Assembly: GCA_001873365.1 (NCBI GenBank)
Contig: MNYZ01000111.1
Location: 43,129 to 107,128, forward strand
Direction of reading: 5' to 3'
Length of the DNA: 64,000 bases
Source of the DNA: Oscillatoriales cyanobacterium CG2_30_40_61
Lineage (GTDB): Bacteria; Cyanobacteriota; Cyanobacteriia; Cyanobacteriales; Microcoleaceae
The translations under genes and the position numbers were made by a program. Position 1 is the stretch's first letter. Each line of letters starts with the position of its first letter. This document shows, piece by piece, positions 1-8,531 of this stretch. The notes beneath the pieces are model-generated. The model had not been told where the DNA came from, ran no database searches, and saw nothing but the letters and a program-made list of their open reading frames with translations.

Positions 1-1990
1 CTAGAATCTGATAAAAGTATTGGTAGCTTATTTGTTCTGGTTCTTCCGAGGTTTCTCTAATCCGATCAGCCAGGGTTTGTAAGGCTTGCATCGAAGCAAT
101 TTCTGGAGCTGTATAGGTAGGTATCCAACTATCAGAAACTTTAAATAAAGTTCGTCGAATCGCTAACCCGATGGGTGCTATAATATTATAATAGGTCGCT
201 GATTTTAATATATTCTGAATACTTTCATACCGTTCTAAAAGTTGAGTTAAAGTTAGGGATTCTAGGGATAAATCCACTTCTAATTGTTGTAATACGGGTA
301 AAAATAACTGTTCTAATTCCCGTTCAAAATCCTTTTCTAAATTTCGTTCCCGTTGAATTAATCGCCATAAACCCGGTAAGGAAGGTAAAAGTTTACGAAT
401 CGGGGGTTTTCCCATTTTTTGCCCTCGGACTAAAAATTCTAACCCCTGTTCAGGTAATCCCATCATTGCAAAGATTTCCCCTAATAAGGTAGCATTAAAA
501 TAGGCATGGGAACCTAATAATGTCGCGGTTTGATTAAAGTCTAATTGTGCTGCTTTTTTTCCTAAAACTAAAGTAAAGATTTCTCCCCAAACCCCACAGG
601 TTAAGGGACGATTAATTGACCAAGTTAGGGGAGGAATTACCCCCGGAATTACTTCGGCGGCAATAGTTCGCGTCCAAATAGGGTGTAAATTGGTAATCGG
701 GCGAGTTTGAAAAATCCAGACTTTTACCCCATCCCAACACCACTCAATATCTTGGGGTAAACCGTGATAAAAGGTTTCTATTTCTTGGGCGAGTCTAACT
801 AATTCTAAAATAACAGCTTTAGGTAAAATATCAGGCAGTTCTAAACCATCAATAGAGGTATTAATTTCTATTTCTAAATGAACGGGAGTACATTGCCCTC
901 CAACAACGGATTCTGCCCCTCCTGGTAAGGCTTCAATAATAATTTGTGAACCGCCATCTAAGGGGTTGCGGGTAAACATTACCCCGGCGACTTCACTGGC
1001 TAAATAGGGTTGAATTAATACGGCTATTCCGGTATCAGGAAGTTGTTGATTTTGACGATAGGAAATGGCTTCTGGAGTCCAATAGGATTGGCGACATTGA
1101 ATAATTGCCTTGTGTAATTCTGAAGCTGAATAAACAGGGCCGATACTTTGATATTGTCCGGCCGCCGAAGAAGTATTACTATCTTCTCCAATAGCAGAAG
1201 AACGGACAATTAGGGGAAAATTACTTGGATCAATTTCTGGTTTTAAAGTAATATTAATATCTTCTAAACGGTTAATAGCAGGTAAAACCCAACCTACTGT
1301 AACTTTAAATCCTGCCCGTTTTAATTCGCTTAATCGGGTGGCTTTTTCACCGCATTGTTGAATATTGAGTTTATCTTCCAGATTTAAAAATTGTTGTTTC
1401 ATATAATAATATGCGAGATCATCTTTTTGTGATAAGTTAATTATAACTAATTGTAAGGCTATTCCTAGAGCTGCGACGAATTCCCCAGGAGTTTGATGCC
1501 AAAAAATTACCCAAAATGGCCCACTTAAACACCCTAAACGGGATGCCCAAAGTCGGGATGAATATTTAGAAATTGGCAATAATACATAACTGAATCTCCA
1601 GATTAATAATCCCGTAATTCCGCTACTAATCGCAATAATAGGAGAATACACTAATATTCCCCAAGCTGCATTTGTAACCCCGCCACCTTTGGCGACAAAA
1701 TATCGTCCTGCGACTAATAAAATTAAACTCACTAATTGCCAAGCTGGATCATTCGGGAATAATATCTTAGCAGCAATTACTGGAATTATCCCCCTGGCTA
1801 TTTCTAGGATCACCGCGACAATTCCCGATGGTTTTCCCCCTTGGTAAAAAGCTGCGGAAACGCTAATATTTCCTGTTCCTAATGTTGATAATTTTTTTCC
1901 CGATAGGAGTTGCACAACCCAACCCGTTAGGGGTAATGTCCCTAAAATAAAGCTCCCCGCCAACAGTAATCCTATCATCCAAAAAGACAT
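1..1990 (-). CDS. PlsY-like membrane domain fused to PEP-synthase/PPDK-like domain (partial, runs off left edge)
   Basis: I translated this frame myself: it is open from an ATG at 1988-1990 to the first base of the window, 663 codons without a stop. Residues 1 to about 190 are hydrophobic and resemble the acyl-phosphate:glycerol-3-phosphate acyltransferase PlsY, with a GTGN segment where PlsY has GSGN and a following hydrophobic helix. Key positions look degenerate (GTGN; ExxR where PlsY has DxxK), so acyltransferase activity is uncertain. From about residue 210 the protein resembles the ATP-grasp/nucleotide-binding half of pyruvate phosphate dikinase and PEP synthase: a KATRLSEL start, VRSSAIGED, VMFTRNP and IFQTRPI segments. 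The swivelling phosphohistidine domain would lie beyond the left edge. It is divergent from the small psb35-like gene. Such fusions occur in other cyanobacteria, but I know of no established reaction for them. Confidence 0.72.
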   Translation of the reverse strand, partial: MSFWMIGLLLAGSFILGTLPLTGWVVQLLSGKKLSTLGTGNISVSAAFYQGGKPSGIVAVILEIARGIIPVIAAKILFPNDPAWQLVSLILLVAGRYFVAKGGGVTNAAWGILVYSPIIAISSGITGLLIWRFSYVLLPISKYSSRLWASRLGCLSGPFWVIFWHQTPGEFVAALGIALQLVIINLSQKDDLAYYYMKQQFLNLEDKLNIQQCGEKATRLSELKRAGFKVTVGWVLPAINRLEDINITLKPEIDPSNFPLIVRSSAIGEDSNTSSAAGQYQSIGPVYSASELHKAIIQCRQSYWTPEAISYRQNQQLPDTGIAVLIQPYLASEVAGVMFTRNPLDGGSQIIIEALPGGAESVVGGQCTPVHLEIEINTSIDGLELPDILPKAVILELVRLAQEIETFYHGLPQDIEWCWDGVKVWIFQTRPITNLHPIWTRTIAAEVIPGVIPPLTWSINRPLTCGVWGEIFTLVLGKKAAQLDFNQTATLLGSHAYFNATLLGEIFAMMGLPEQGLEFLVRGQKMGKPPIRKLLPSLPGLWRLIQRERNLEKDFERELEQLFLPVLQQLEVDLSLESLTLTQLLERYESIQNILKSATYYNIIAPIGLAIRRTLFKVSDSWIPTYTAPEIASMQALQTLADRIRETSEEPEQISYQYFYQIL

Positions 1991-2141
1991 GAGAAATATT
2001 CTCCGGTAATTACCAAGATCCTCCCCCTAAGATCCTAGGGTTAATTGGGGTAGGATGTCATCGATATAACCTTTAAGGTTTAGTTAACCAAAAATGAGAT
2101 AATAGTCAAGGTATCATTATAATTAAGGAAAAATCAAGATT

Positions 2142-2315
2142 ATGGCAAGTAGTAATACTCTATGGATTCCGATTGCTGTGCTGATTGTCGGATTTGTGGC
2201 GGCGGTGGGTATTGGATCAATTGCTTGGTATAACTCTAAGCGTCCCCCGGGTTGGGAAGATAAAGGAAGACCGGATTATATTCCTAAAGTGAATCAAGAA
2301 GATGAGAAAAAGTAA
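2142..2315 (+). CDS. Psb35-like small photosystem II-associated membrane protein
   Basis: A 57-residue protein starting at ATG 2142, with AAGGA about 12 bases upstream. It has one hydrophobic helix (residues about 8-29, WIPIAVLIVGFVAAVGIG) followed by a soluble, charged tail with the segment RPPGWEDKGRPDYIP. This layout matches the cyanobacterial Psb35 (Ssl2148-type) family, a small thylakoid protein reported to associate with photosystem II. The match rests on memory of the family and on the W-Y-x-S-K-R-P pattern after the helix; no alignment was run. The gene stands alone, divergent from the PlsY-like fusion, and is followed by two hairpins. The assignment as a single-pass membrane protein is secure; the Psb35 name is less so. 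Confidence 0.65.
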   Translation: MASSNTLWIPIAVLIVGFVAAVGIGSIAWYNSKRPPGWEDKGRPDYIPKVNQEDEKK

Positions 2316-2393
2316 GGGTTAAGGTTAATTAAACCACAAAGACACGAAGAAGTCGTAACCACTATCGGTGGTTATTGGTCTACTTTTAAGCTG

Positions 2394-2427
2394 AAAGTCG
2401 GGAAGAATGGTTGCTTTTCCCGACTTT
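2394..2427. terminator. Hairpin between convergent genes
   Basis: A perfect 11-bp inverted repeat (2394-2404 with 2417-2427, arm AAAGTCGGGAA) with a 12-base loop lies between the convergent psb35-like and DUF2993 genes. A smaller hairpin (2356-2374, stem TAACCAC) precedes it. There is no long T-run, so a termination role is inferred from position and symmetry. Just upstream (about 2334-2351) is a copy of the widespread ACCACAAAGACACGAAG sequence also found, inverted, near 62587-62613. Confidence 0.5.
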
Positions 2428-2497
2428 AAACTAAAAGCGATGGTCGTGAACAATTCTTCTCCGTCAATATAATTTTTAAGGGTAAATTAACAACGGT

Positions 2498-3256
2498 TTA
2501 GCTTTTCTTTCCTTTGGGAAATTGATTAATTTGGGCTGACCCATAAAAAATCAGGGAATTGTTTTGAATTCGCAGTCTATCTACCTTTAATTGGGTTCCA
2601 TCTAAGGCAAATTTGTCCAGATCTAATAAATCATTAACATGGTTTACTAGGGCTTGACTCAGGTTAATTTCCTCCTGATTTCCGCTATATTTAACATCAA
2701 CAAATCGGATTTTCTGACGGTCTTCCACCTCCACCTGAGTTGTAAAATCAACTTGGACGGGTGCTTCTGAATTTCCTAATTGAATTCCTGATTGAATTCT
2801 TAGGGTTTTCTCAGCAGTAACCGTCATCAGGGTTTTTGTAAAGGTTAACGGTTCTCCCTGATATTGCAGACGCTGGAGTTTTTCGACCACAAAGGGTGTG
2901 TTAAAAGAGTCAGTTAAGTCTTCCTCGGTTAATACCACCCGCAAACTGGCTTGAGTAGGTTGTCGTAACTTGACTTGACCTGTGAAAATCGCGCTGAAAT
3001 CAATGGACACCGCTTGCACATAGAGTTCCATGACGGCAATGCGGAGGCCATTATACATCAGCATCCCGTTGCCGATAAAATCGAAACCATCGACGCTTCC
3101 GGTGCAAAGCTTGGCTACAGGTTCCGCCCGAACGTTGGCTTCAATTTTTTCAGAACGCTTGAATAAAGCTGCGATCGCAGCCCCCACCACCTTGCTGACA
3201 AGGCGATCGCCACTTTGATTCTTAAAAGAAGTGCTTCCAAACAAAGCCTGTACCAT
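2498..3256 (-). CDS. DUF2993 family protein (LmeA-like phospholipid-binding)
   Basis: A 252-residue protein with no signal peptide or membrane segment in the usual place. The sequence (SVDGFDFIGNGMLMYNGLRIAVMEL near residues 54-78, then alternating beta-strand patterns such as IDFSAIFTGQVKLRQPTQASLRVVLTEEDL) fits the DUF2993 family, common in cyanobacteria and actinobacteria. The actinobacterial member LmeA binds phospholipids and acts in the periplasm in lipomannan synthesis. Cyanobacterial members have no proven role, so lipid binding is inferred from the family. The gene stands alone, convergent with the psb35-like gene, and its start overlaps no neighbour. Confidence 0.75.
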   Translation of the reverse strand: MVQALFGSTSFKNQSGDRLVSKVVGAAIAALFKRSEKIEANVRAEPVAKLCTGSVDGFDFIGNGMLMYNGLRIAVMELYVQAVSIDFSAIFTGQVKLRQPTQASLRVVLTEEDLTDSFNTPFVVEKLQRLQYQGEPLTFTKTLMTVTAEKTLRIQSGIQLGNSEAPVQVDFTTQVEVEDRQKIRFVDVKYSGNQEEINLSQALVNHVNDLLDLDKFALDGTQLKVDRLRIQNNSLIFYGSAQINQFPKGKKS

Positions 3257-3379
3257 TCCTATTGCTCGTTAGCTGACTTGCCTATTATAACTTTTTATAA
3301 AGTTTTGTAAAAATTAGTAATACTTATGGGAGGGATAGTTCAAAGTTAAACTAAAGAATGCTAGGGCGGACTGTTTCGA

Positions 3380-3670
3380 TTATTGGCGGTTTTTCCAATA
3401 CCCCGGCTCTCGACTGCAATGCGTCACTGCTAGAATCAAAATGTAGTCTGGCTCGATCGTATAGAGGATACTATAGGGAAATTTGCGGGTCAAACATCGC
3501 CGAACATTTTCGTCCAGTACAGCCCAGCGAGTCGGAGATTCCTTAATTCGATACACTGCATCCTCAATAACATTAATAAATGCCTGTGCTACTTCAGAAC
3601 TTTGTTCTGCATAGTATTGGACAGCTTCCGCATATTCAGCCAGTGCTTCAGGATGAAATACATACTTCAT
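3380..3670 (-). CDS. RelE/ParE family toxin
   Basis: A 96-residue basic protein typical of the ParE/RelE fold: an N-terminal helical hairpin (FHPEALAEYAEAVQYYAEQS), an RWAVLDENVRRCLTRKFPYSILYTI core and a C-terminal strand ending in VTHCSREPGYW. ParE members poison DNA gyrase and RelE members cleave mRNA on the ribosome; sequence alone does not decide which. Its ATG overlaps the end of the upstream antitoxin gene by four bases (3667-3670), so the pair is translationally coupled in the usual antitoxin-first order. The toxin looks full length. Confidence 0.85.
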   Translation of the reverse strand: MKYVFHPEALAEYAEAVQYYAEQSSEVAQAFINVIEDAVYRIKESPTRWAVLDENVRRCLTRKFPYSILYTIEPDYILILAVTHCSREPGYWKNRQ

Positions 3671-3897
3671 GGGTCAAGCAACATCCTCACTTGAGCTAAG
3701 GCTTCATCCCCTGGAATTGCTTGCACAGCACCGCTTCGGATCTCGTTACGTCGTTTATGGGCTTCAGATGTCCAAGCTGCCTGAATCTTGGGATCGGTAT
3801 CGAATTCTAAACTTTCTGCGAGTTTTTCTGCCAAAAGCGCCCTTGAGGCACTAGGGAGAGATAAAAGTTCTTCCGTCAGTTTTTCAATTGACCGCAT
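3667..3897 (-). CDS. Antitoxin of the ParE-type pair (addiction-module CHP02574-like)
   Basis: A 76-residue acidic protein beginning RSIEKLTEELLSLPSASRAL. This is the hallmark start of the small 'addiction module component' family, whose LS(L)P..R..LA..L helix precedes a W near residue 41 (here QAAWTSEAHKRRNE). The C-terminal segment GAVQAIPGDEALAQVRMLL is the usual toxin-binding tail. It lies immediately upstream of the toxin and overlaps it by four bases, so both are made from one transcript. By analogy with the family it should neutralise the toxin and repress its own promoter; neither is shown by the sequence. Confidence 0.83.
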   Translation of the reverse strand: MRSIEKLTEELLSLPSASRALLAEKLAESLEFDTDPKIQAAWTSEAHKRRNEIRSGAVQAIPGDEALAQVRMLLDP

Positions 3898-3966
3898 AGC
3901 TCCTCCCCAACTGCTTAATTATAATCATAATCTAACAAATTTTAGACCCAATTAAACTAGAAACCA

Positions 3967-4587
3967 TCAACCATTCCCTAACTCTGTTCCTTCGAGACAA
4001 GCGCCATCTAAAACCACACCTAAAAATAAGGTTTGTTCCAGAATCGCGCATAGTAAATTAGCCCGTTGTAAATTTGTTCCTCGCAATACTGCACCGGATA
4101 AATTGGCTTCTTCTAAATCGGCTTGAGATAAATCGGCCCCCGATAAATTAGTATTTCTTAAATCCGCTTGATATAAAATTCCTTGGGATAAATTCACGCC
4201 GCGTAAATCAGCACCCCTTAAATCAATCCCACTTAAATCCAAATTTCCACAGGTGGCTCCGGTTAAAAAAGCTCCCGCAAAACTCGCTTCTTTTACCTCA
4301 GCATCGAATAGAATAGCCCCCCTTAAATCAGCATTTCTCAAGTCAGCTCCGGATAAATTGGCTCCAGATAAATCAGCCCCTCTTAAATTGGCTCGGAGTT
4401 GGGCTCCTTGTAAATTAGCCCCGGATAAATTAGCCCCGGATAAATTAGCCCCGGATAAATTAACCTCCGCCAAATTTGCCCCGGATAGATCAATACCGGA
4501 CAAATTCATATTAGTTAGATCTTTAATTTTTCCTTGTTTGATAGCATTAAGATCAACCGATAGGGTGCGAGTCATAGTCATGGTCAT
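3967..4587 (-). CDS. Pentapeptide-repeat protein
   Basis: A 206-residue protein made almost entirely of A(D/N)LxX pentapeptides from about residue 25 to 200 (NLSGANLSGANLSGANLQGA and so on), which fold as a right-handed quadrilateral beta-helix. There is no signal peptide or membrane helix, so it is probably cytosolic. Cyanobacteria carry many such proteins and most have no known function. The repeats are very regular at DNA level too (GATAAATTAGCCCC units around 4420-4470), which suggests recent internal duplication. The N-terminus reads M-T-M-T-M-T, so three ATG codons in phase are possible starts; the first is used here. The antisense strand also has an open frame, which is a by-product of the repeat. 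Confidence 0.9.
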   Translation of the reverse strand: MTMTMTRTLSVDLNAIKQGKIKDLTNMNLSGIDLSGANLAEVNLSGANLSGANLSGANLQGAQLRANLRGADLSGANLSGADLRNADLRGAILFDAEVKEASFAGAFLTGATCGNLDLSGIDLRGADLRGVNLSQGILYQADLRNTNLSGADLSQADLEEANLSGAVLRGTNLQRANLLCAILEQTLFLGVVLDGACLEGTELGNG

Positions 4588-4611
4588 AATCAGTGATGAT
4601 TTAATTTTAGA

Positions 4612-6015
4612 TTATTTTTGTAATTTAGATTTGGAAGTTAATTCCTCCTCTAACCAAATATTGGGCAATTGAGTGGGTTGAGTCGGCAATTGCATCAACC
4701 CCATTTCTGTTAATTTGACAACGGTTTTTAAGGATTCAACCAAAGTTGGATCAAACCGAGTCCCACTCAAATCCTGACATTTTTCTAAGGCTTCTGTCAA
4801 ACTTAGGGCAGAACGTTTACCCCGGGGTTGAATAAATGCTTGAAAATAAGCCACAACTGCCAAAATTCTGGATTTAATATCAATTTCTTCGCCTTTTAAA
4901 CCATCAGGTTTGCCCGTGCCGTCCCAATGTTCTAAATAGTGATAGATGATATGCCGAACTTCCGATAATTCTGGCATAGATTCTAATAATCTAGCCCCAA
5001 TTAATGTCCGTTCCGACCAAAACTTTTTCGTGGGATCATCCATTTCTTCCGGGGTTTGATTAAACACCTCATCCGGTGCAGATGCTAACCCAATTCTATA
5101 GAGTAATCCTGCTAATTGTAACCGTCTTAATGTCACCGTTGGTAAATCTAAAATCTGACCAATGGTTTCAGTTAAAGCCGCTACTTGTAAGGAAGCACAG
5201 GGGTTATCGTGATCCCGTTCATCAACCCGTTGTGCCATTCTTAAAAATGCCTGTAATTTATTGGCACTAATATTACGGCTGACTCGTTTGGCTTGGCCTT
5301 CTAATTCCCATAATTCGCGGGTTTGGCGGTTAACCGTAATTAATTCTTGTTGAGAAGATTGTAAATAACTGATAATCCGAGAAACCACGCTGGTTAAATC
5401 AGGAACCTGGTGATAAGGTGTAGCTACAATTTGCTGATATTTTGCCAATAAATTATCGGCTAATTCAGGATTATAGGGTCGAAAACGTTCGATTAAAATT
5501 TCCGCCGATTTACGAACCAAGGTTTGATCAAATGTCCATAATCCATAAAATTTTCGTTCGGTATCAATGGTAGGTTTACTATGCTGAGCATATTCATGTT
5601 CCATCAATTCATGGCACAATAGCATGGTCGTATAACTTGGAGCTAAAATAATTAAATTCCACTCCATTACCAAACTATCAGAACGGTCTAAATTAATTAA
5701 AGAAACATTCTCTAATTCTCCGGTGCGATGGGTCGAAAATCCACTATCCCCAACGGCACTAATCACAATATGGCGACAAGATTGAGCCATCTCAAAATAC
5801 CGTTCGGCTTCTTGAAGATACCATTTTCCTTCCTGAAATGTGACTAATACCAGGGGTTGTTGATCCTTTGTCGCATCACTATTTTGTAAAATGTGATCTT
5901 CGAGGGCATGACACAGGGCAACTAGGGTATTTTTAAAGTAGACACCATAACTAGACGGCAGTTGACCATCAGGCAGGGAGGCTTTGAGTTGATTGAGTGT
6001 GGATTCTGGATTCAT
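4612..6015 (-). CDS. DICT sensory domain plus HD-GYP-like domain protein
   Basis: A 467-residue soluble protein. Residues about 25-230 match the DICT domain (YLQEAERYFEMAQSCRHIVISAVGDSGF, then NLIILAPSYTTMLLCHELM), a sensory module often attached to diguanylate cyclases and two-component proteins. Residues about 250-445 match an HD-GYP domain (RRLQLAGLLYRIGLA, YHYLEHWDGTGKPDGLKGEEI, SRILAVVAYFQAF). The metal-binding residues look degraded: the segment reads YHYLEHWDGTGKPDG where active enzymes have HHExxDGxGYP, and the early HD pair is replaced by L-Y-R. It may therefore sense or bind rather than hydrolyse cyclic di-GMP. The gene is the last of a co-directional group but has its own spacing, so operon membership is unclear. 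Confidence 0.78.
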   Translation of the reverse strand: MNPESTLNQLKASLPDGQLPSSYGVYFKNTLVALCHALEDHILQNSDATKDQQPLVLVTFQEGKWYLQEAERYFEMAQSCRHIVISAVGDSGFSTHRTGELENVSLINLDRSDSLVMEWNLIILAPSYTTMLLCHELMEHEYAQHSKPTIDTERKFYGLWTFDQTLVRKSAEILIERFRPYNPELADNLLAKYQQIVATPYHQVPDLTSVVSRIISYLQSSQQELITVNRQTRELWELEGQAKRVSRNISANKLQAFLRMAQRVDERDHDNPCASLQVAALTETIGQILDLPTVTLRRLQLAGLLYRIGLASAPDEVFNQTPEEMDDPTKKFWSERTLIGARLLESMPELSEVRHIIYHYLEHWDGTGKPDGLKGEEIDIKSRILAVVAYFQAFIQPRGKRSALSLTEALEKCQDLSGTRFDPTLVESLKTVVKLTEMGLMQLPTQPTQLPNIWLEEELTSKSKLQK

Positions 6016-6463
6016 TATACAAACGGGAGTCCCGACTATTCCTTAAATCTTAACTGTTATCGGCATAATTTAAGAGTAAACCATTAAAATTTTTCAATTT
6101 CTGGTCGAGATCGTCCTGAATCTGGGGTAGGATCAATCCCTGTAGGATATTATAGCATTGGAAACCCTCTGGATTTTTGGTTAAATTTTTGCCTGGACTT
6201 AGCCCACAATCAAAGAACAGCAACTAGACAGGATTCATGAGTTTATTGAAAAAATGCCTCAAGCGGAATTACCTATTTATACAGGAAAAAAACAATGGAA
6301 TTCAGGAGTTAGAAAAATTTATGCAGCCCTTGAGAAAAAAATCAGTATATAGTTTAAATTTTCGACAAATTATTGTTAGGTTTAGGAATTTTATAGTAAA
6401 ATAATTTATACTATTTAAAGCCAGGGATTTACTTTGTTTTAATGTTTTAGGGAGAGTCGATTT
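6016..6463. other. 448-base spacer
   Basis: The spacer lies between two divergent genes and should hold both promoters. It contains a possible gene remnant at 6203-6352. The segment 6355-6430 is strongly AT-rich and leads to GGGAGAG (6450-6456), a good ribosome-binding site for the RTX-type gene at 6464. I see no tRNA, hairpin terminator or mobile-element end in it. Confidence 0.5.
6203..6352 (+). pseudogene. Possible 3' remnant of an unrecognised gene
   Basis: An open frame of 49 codons directly follows a TAG and has no start codon before an internal ATG at 6262. It reads as plausible protein (LDRIHEFIEKMPQAELPIYT, then WNSGVRKIYAALEKK), with the amphipathic, charged character of a real C-terminal helix, and it ends at TAG 6350-6352. 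It may be the tail of a gene lost upstream. I do not recognise the family, and a chance open frame is possible. Confidence 0.3.
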
Positions 6464-7246
6464 ATGACGATGCAACCAGATTTTTTATCCCCATCTGTCC
6501 CCCAACCCGTACCCATGTCTACAGCCACTACAACCTCCCTAGTGGGGGTTAATATCATTACTATTACCCAAACAGATGTCAATAGAAAAGGTGAATATAT
6601 TGGAACAACTGGCCCAGATTATATTGAGGTTTCCCCATTTTTAGCCCCGTTTAACTTTGTTATTTATGGTTTAGAGGAGCCCGATACCCTATCAGGAGGT
6701 GCGGGAGATGATAGTTTATTTGGAGGGAAAGGAAATGATTCTTTAATTGGTTTAAATGGGAATGATATTATTCAAGGAAATTTAGGTGCGGATTATATTA
6801 ATAGTAGTGAGGGAGATGATTTTATTTATGGCGGACAGGGAAATGATACCCTTTTAGGGGGAGGAGGAAATGATTTATTGGCTGGAGATAAAGGCGTGAA
6901 TCAATTAACCGGAGGATTTGGGGCTGATCAATTTTCTATTCGAGCTTTTCCTGCCAATAATACAGGTAATGTATCGGATTTTATTCCCGATAATGCCGAT
7001 ATAATTACGGATTTTACCCCCGGAGAAGATGTCATAATTGTTAGTGGAGTTCCTTCCTTTGCTCAGTTGAATTTAACTTCCATTCCCCCGGAAGCCGTGG
7101 GAGGATTATTTCCTAGTATTGAACGTACCCTCGGCGGTGGAACCTTAATAGAAGTTCAAGCTACGGGTCAAATTATTGGCTTTTTAGAAAACATTCAACC
7201 CCAACAATTATTAACATCTTCCTTTCTATTTTTTGAGACCCTTTGA
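6464..7246 (+). CDS. RTX-type calcium-binding repeat protein
   Basis: A 260-residue protein preceded by GGGAGAG at a good distance. Residues about 77-155 hold the nonapeptide GGxGxDxLx series (GGAGDDSLFGGKGNDSLIG, then GGQGNDTLLGGGGNDLLAG). These bind calcium and fold as a parallel beta-roll in haemolysin-type secreted proteins. The C-terminal part (GGFGADQFSI, DIITDFTPGEDVIIV) is the usual capping segment and secretion-signal region of type I substrates. No catalytic domain is present. There is no cleavable signal peptide, which fits type I export. It is likely a surface or extracellular protein; no type I exporter is encoded nearby. It is convergent with the histidine kinase, 7 bases away. 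Confidence 0.85.
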   Translation: MTMQPDFLSPSVPQPVPMSTATTTSLVGVNIITITQTDVNRKGEYIGTTGPDYIEVSPFLAPFNFVIYGLEEPDTLSGGAGDDSLFGGKGNDSLIGLNGNDIIQGNLGADYINSSEGDDFIYGGQGNDTLLGGGGNDLLAGDKGVNQLTGGFGADQFSIRAFPANNTGNVSDFIPDNADIITDFTPGEDVIIVSGVPSFAQLNLTSIPPEAVGGLFPSIERTLGGGTLIEVQATGQIIGFLENIQPQQLLTSSFLFFETL

Positions 7247-7253
7247 GGTTAGT

Positions 7254-8348
7254 TTATCCGGTTAAATCGGAATTACTGGTTTCTCCATCACTTAAGGGTA
7301 AAAAGATTTCAACCAGAGTTCCTTGATTTTTCCCAGGACTAACTAATTGAATTCTACCCCCCATCATTTCGACTAAATTTTTGGAAATCACTAATCCTAA
7401 TCCCGTACTTCCTAGGGCATGGAGTCGGGATTCATCTTCCACAACAAAGGGTTGAAATAGTTGATCTTGAATGTGAGGTGAAATCCCGATTCCCGTATCT
7501 TTAATCGTAATCACCGCCATTTCTTCGCTCTCTTGAGTTTGAGGGTGATCACCATGACGAATTTCTGTACTAATTGAAATACTCCCTCGGTCTGTAAATT
7601 TAATCGCATTCCCAATAATATTAATAAAAATTTGTTTAAGTTTAGTGGGATCTGCTTTCACCTTAATCCGGTGAGAATAGTCTTGTTTATAGAGTCGTAG
7701 TCCTTTTTGACGAATATTAGAAAATTGTAGGTAAATAGCAGCCGTTAAACAGGCTTGTAAGTCAATAGTTTTAATATCAAAAGAAATTTTACCTTCTTCA
7801 ATGCGAGCCAAATCTAAAACTTGATTGATTAAGGTTAATAAATGCAAGGAAGAATCGTGGGCTTGTTTTAAAAGTTCTAGTTCCTCATCTCGGTCATCAC
7901 ATAAATCATCTAATAGGAGTTGTAAGGAACCAATAATCCCATTCATCGGGGTTCTTAACTCATGGGAAGTTTGCCTAAGAAACTCATCTTTTCGATGATT
8001 CATCTCCTCCAAAACTTTATTTTTAGATTCAATACCGCCGTATTTATCAACGGTTGTTTTTAGTTGTTTTTCCAGATCGGCTTTTTCCTGTAGAAACCTT
8101 TCTTTTTTAGTTTCCAATAGTGCCTCTAAGGAAGCATTTTTTTGTTTTAACTGTTGCAGATTTTGATAATAAATCCATGCCATTAAAGAACTAAAAAAAG
8201 CCACGATGACGGAAATAATCGGTATCCAAGGCATGGCTACCGAAAAACTGTACCCAAGAGACACAAACAGTCCCACGGCGATCACACCGATGATAGCCAT
8301 TGGTACTCCCCACTTTAGCTCCGTTGATTGTCTGAGCTTTTGCCCCAT
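7254..8348 (-). CDS. Membrane-bound sensor histidine kinase
   Basis: A 364-residue protein with two N-terminal membrane helices (about residues 15-36 and 40-60) and almost no periplasmic loop, so it probably senses within the membrane or through its coiled coil. Residues about 62-118 form a heptad-rich coiled coil. The HisKA box is HELRTPMNGIIGS (phosphoacceptor His near residue 129). The HATPase_c domain follows with N (IFINIIGNAIKFTDRG), G1 (VITIKDTGIGI) and G2 (HALGSTGLGLVISKNLVEMM) boxes, all intact. No response regulator lies next to it, so its partner is unknown. The gene ends 7 bases from the stop of the convergent RTX-type gene. Confidence 0.9.
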   Translation of the reverse strand: MGQKLRQSTELKWGVPMAIIGVIAVGLFVSLGYSFSVAMPWIPIISVIVAFFSSLMAWIYYQNLQQLKQKNASLEALLETKKERFLQEKADLEKQLKTTVDKYGGIESKNKVLEEMNHRKDEFLRQTSHELRTPMNGIIGSLQLLLDDLCDDRDEELELLKQAHDSSLHLLTLINQVLDLARIEEGKISFDIKTIDLQACLTAAIYLQFSNIRQKGLRLYKQDYSHRIKVKADPTKLKQIFINIIGNAIKFTDRGSISISTEIRHGDHPQTQESEEMAVITIKDTGIGISPHIQDQLFQPFVVEDESRLHALGSTGLGLVISKNLVEMMGGRIQLVSPGKNQGTLVEIFLPLSDGETSNSDLTG

Positions 8349-8531
8349 AATCTATTACACCAGTCAGTGGCTCCCAAGGTTTAATTTAAGCGGCGTTGAA
8401 ACTTCCTTTTCTATGCTATCTTACAAAGTTGATTCTGACATCCCCCCATGGTTATAACCAGGGGATGATAAAAAATTAACTTAAATATTGAAAGTCAGGT
8501 TGCTTAATAGCAGCATTTTCTGATCATCCGT

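Noticed and set aside
2118..2123. TATAAT upstream of the psb35-like gene
   Set aside because: It would start the transcript about 12 bases before the ATG, within the ribosome-binding site, and has no matching -35 box.
4253..4672. Plus-strand open frame opposite the pentapeptide gene
   Set aside because: It is the antisense of a regular repeat, has Lys/Ala/Pro-rich low-complexity sequence and no ribosome-binding site.
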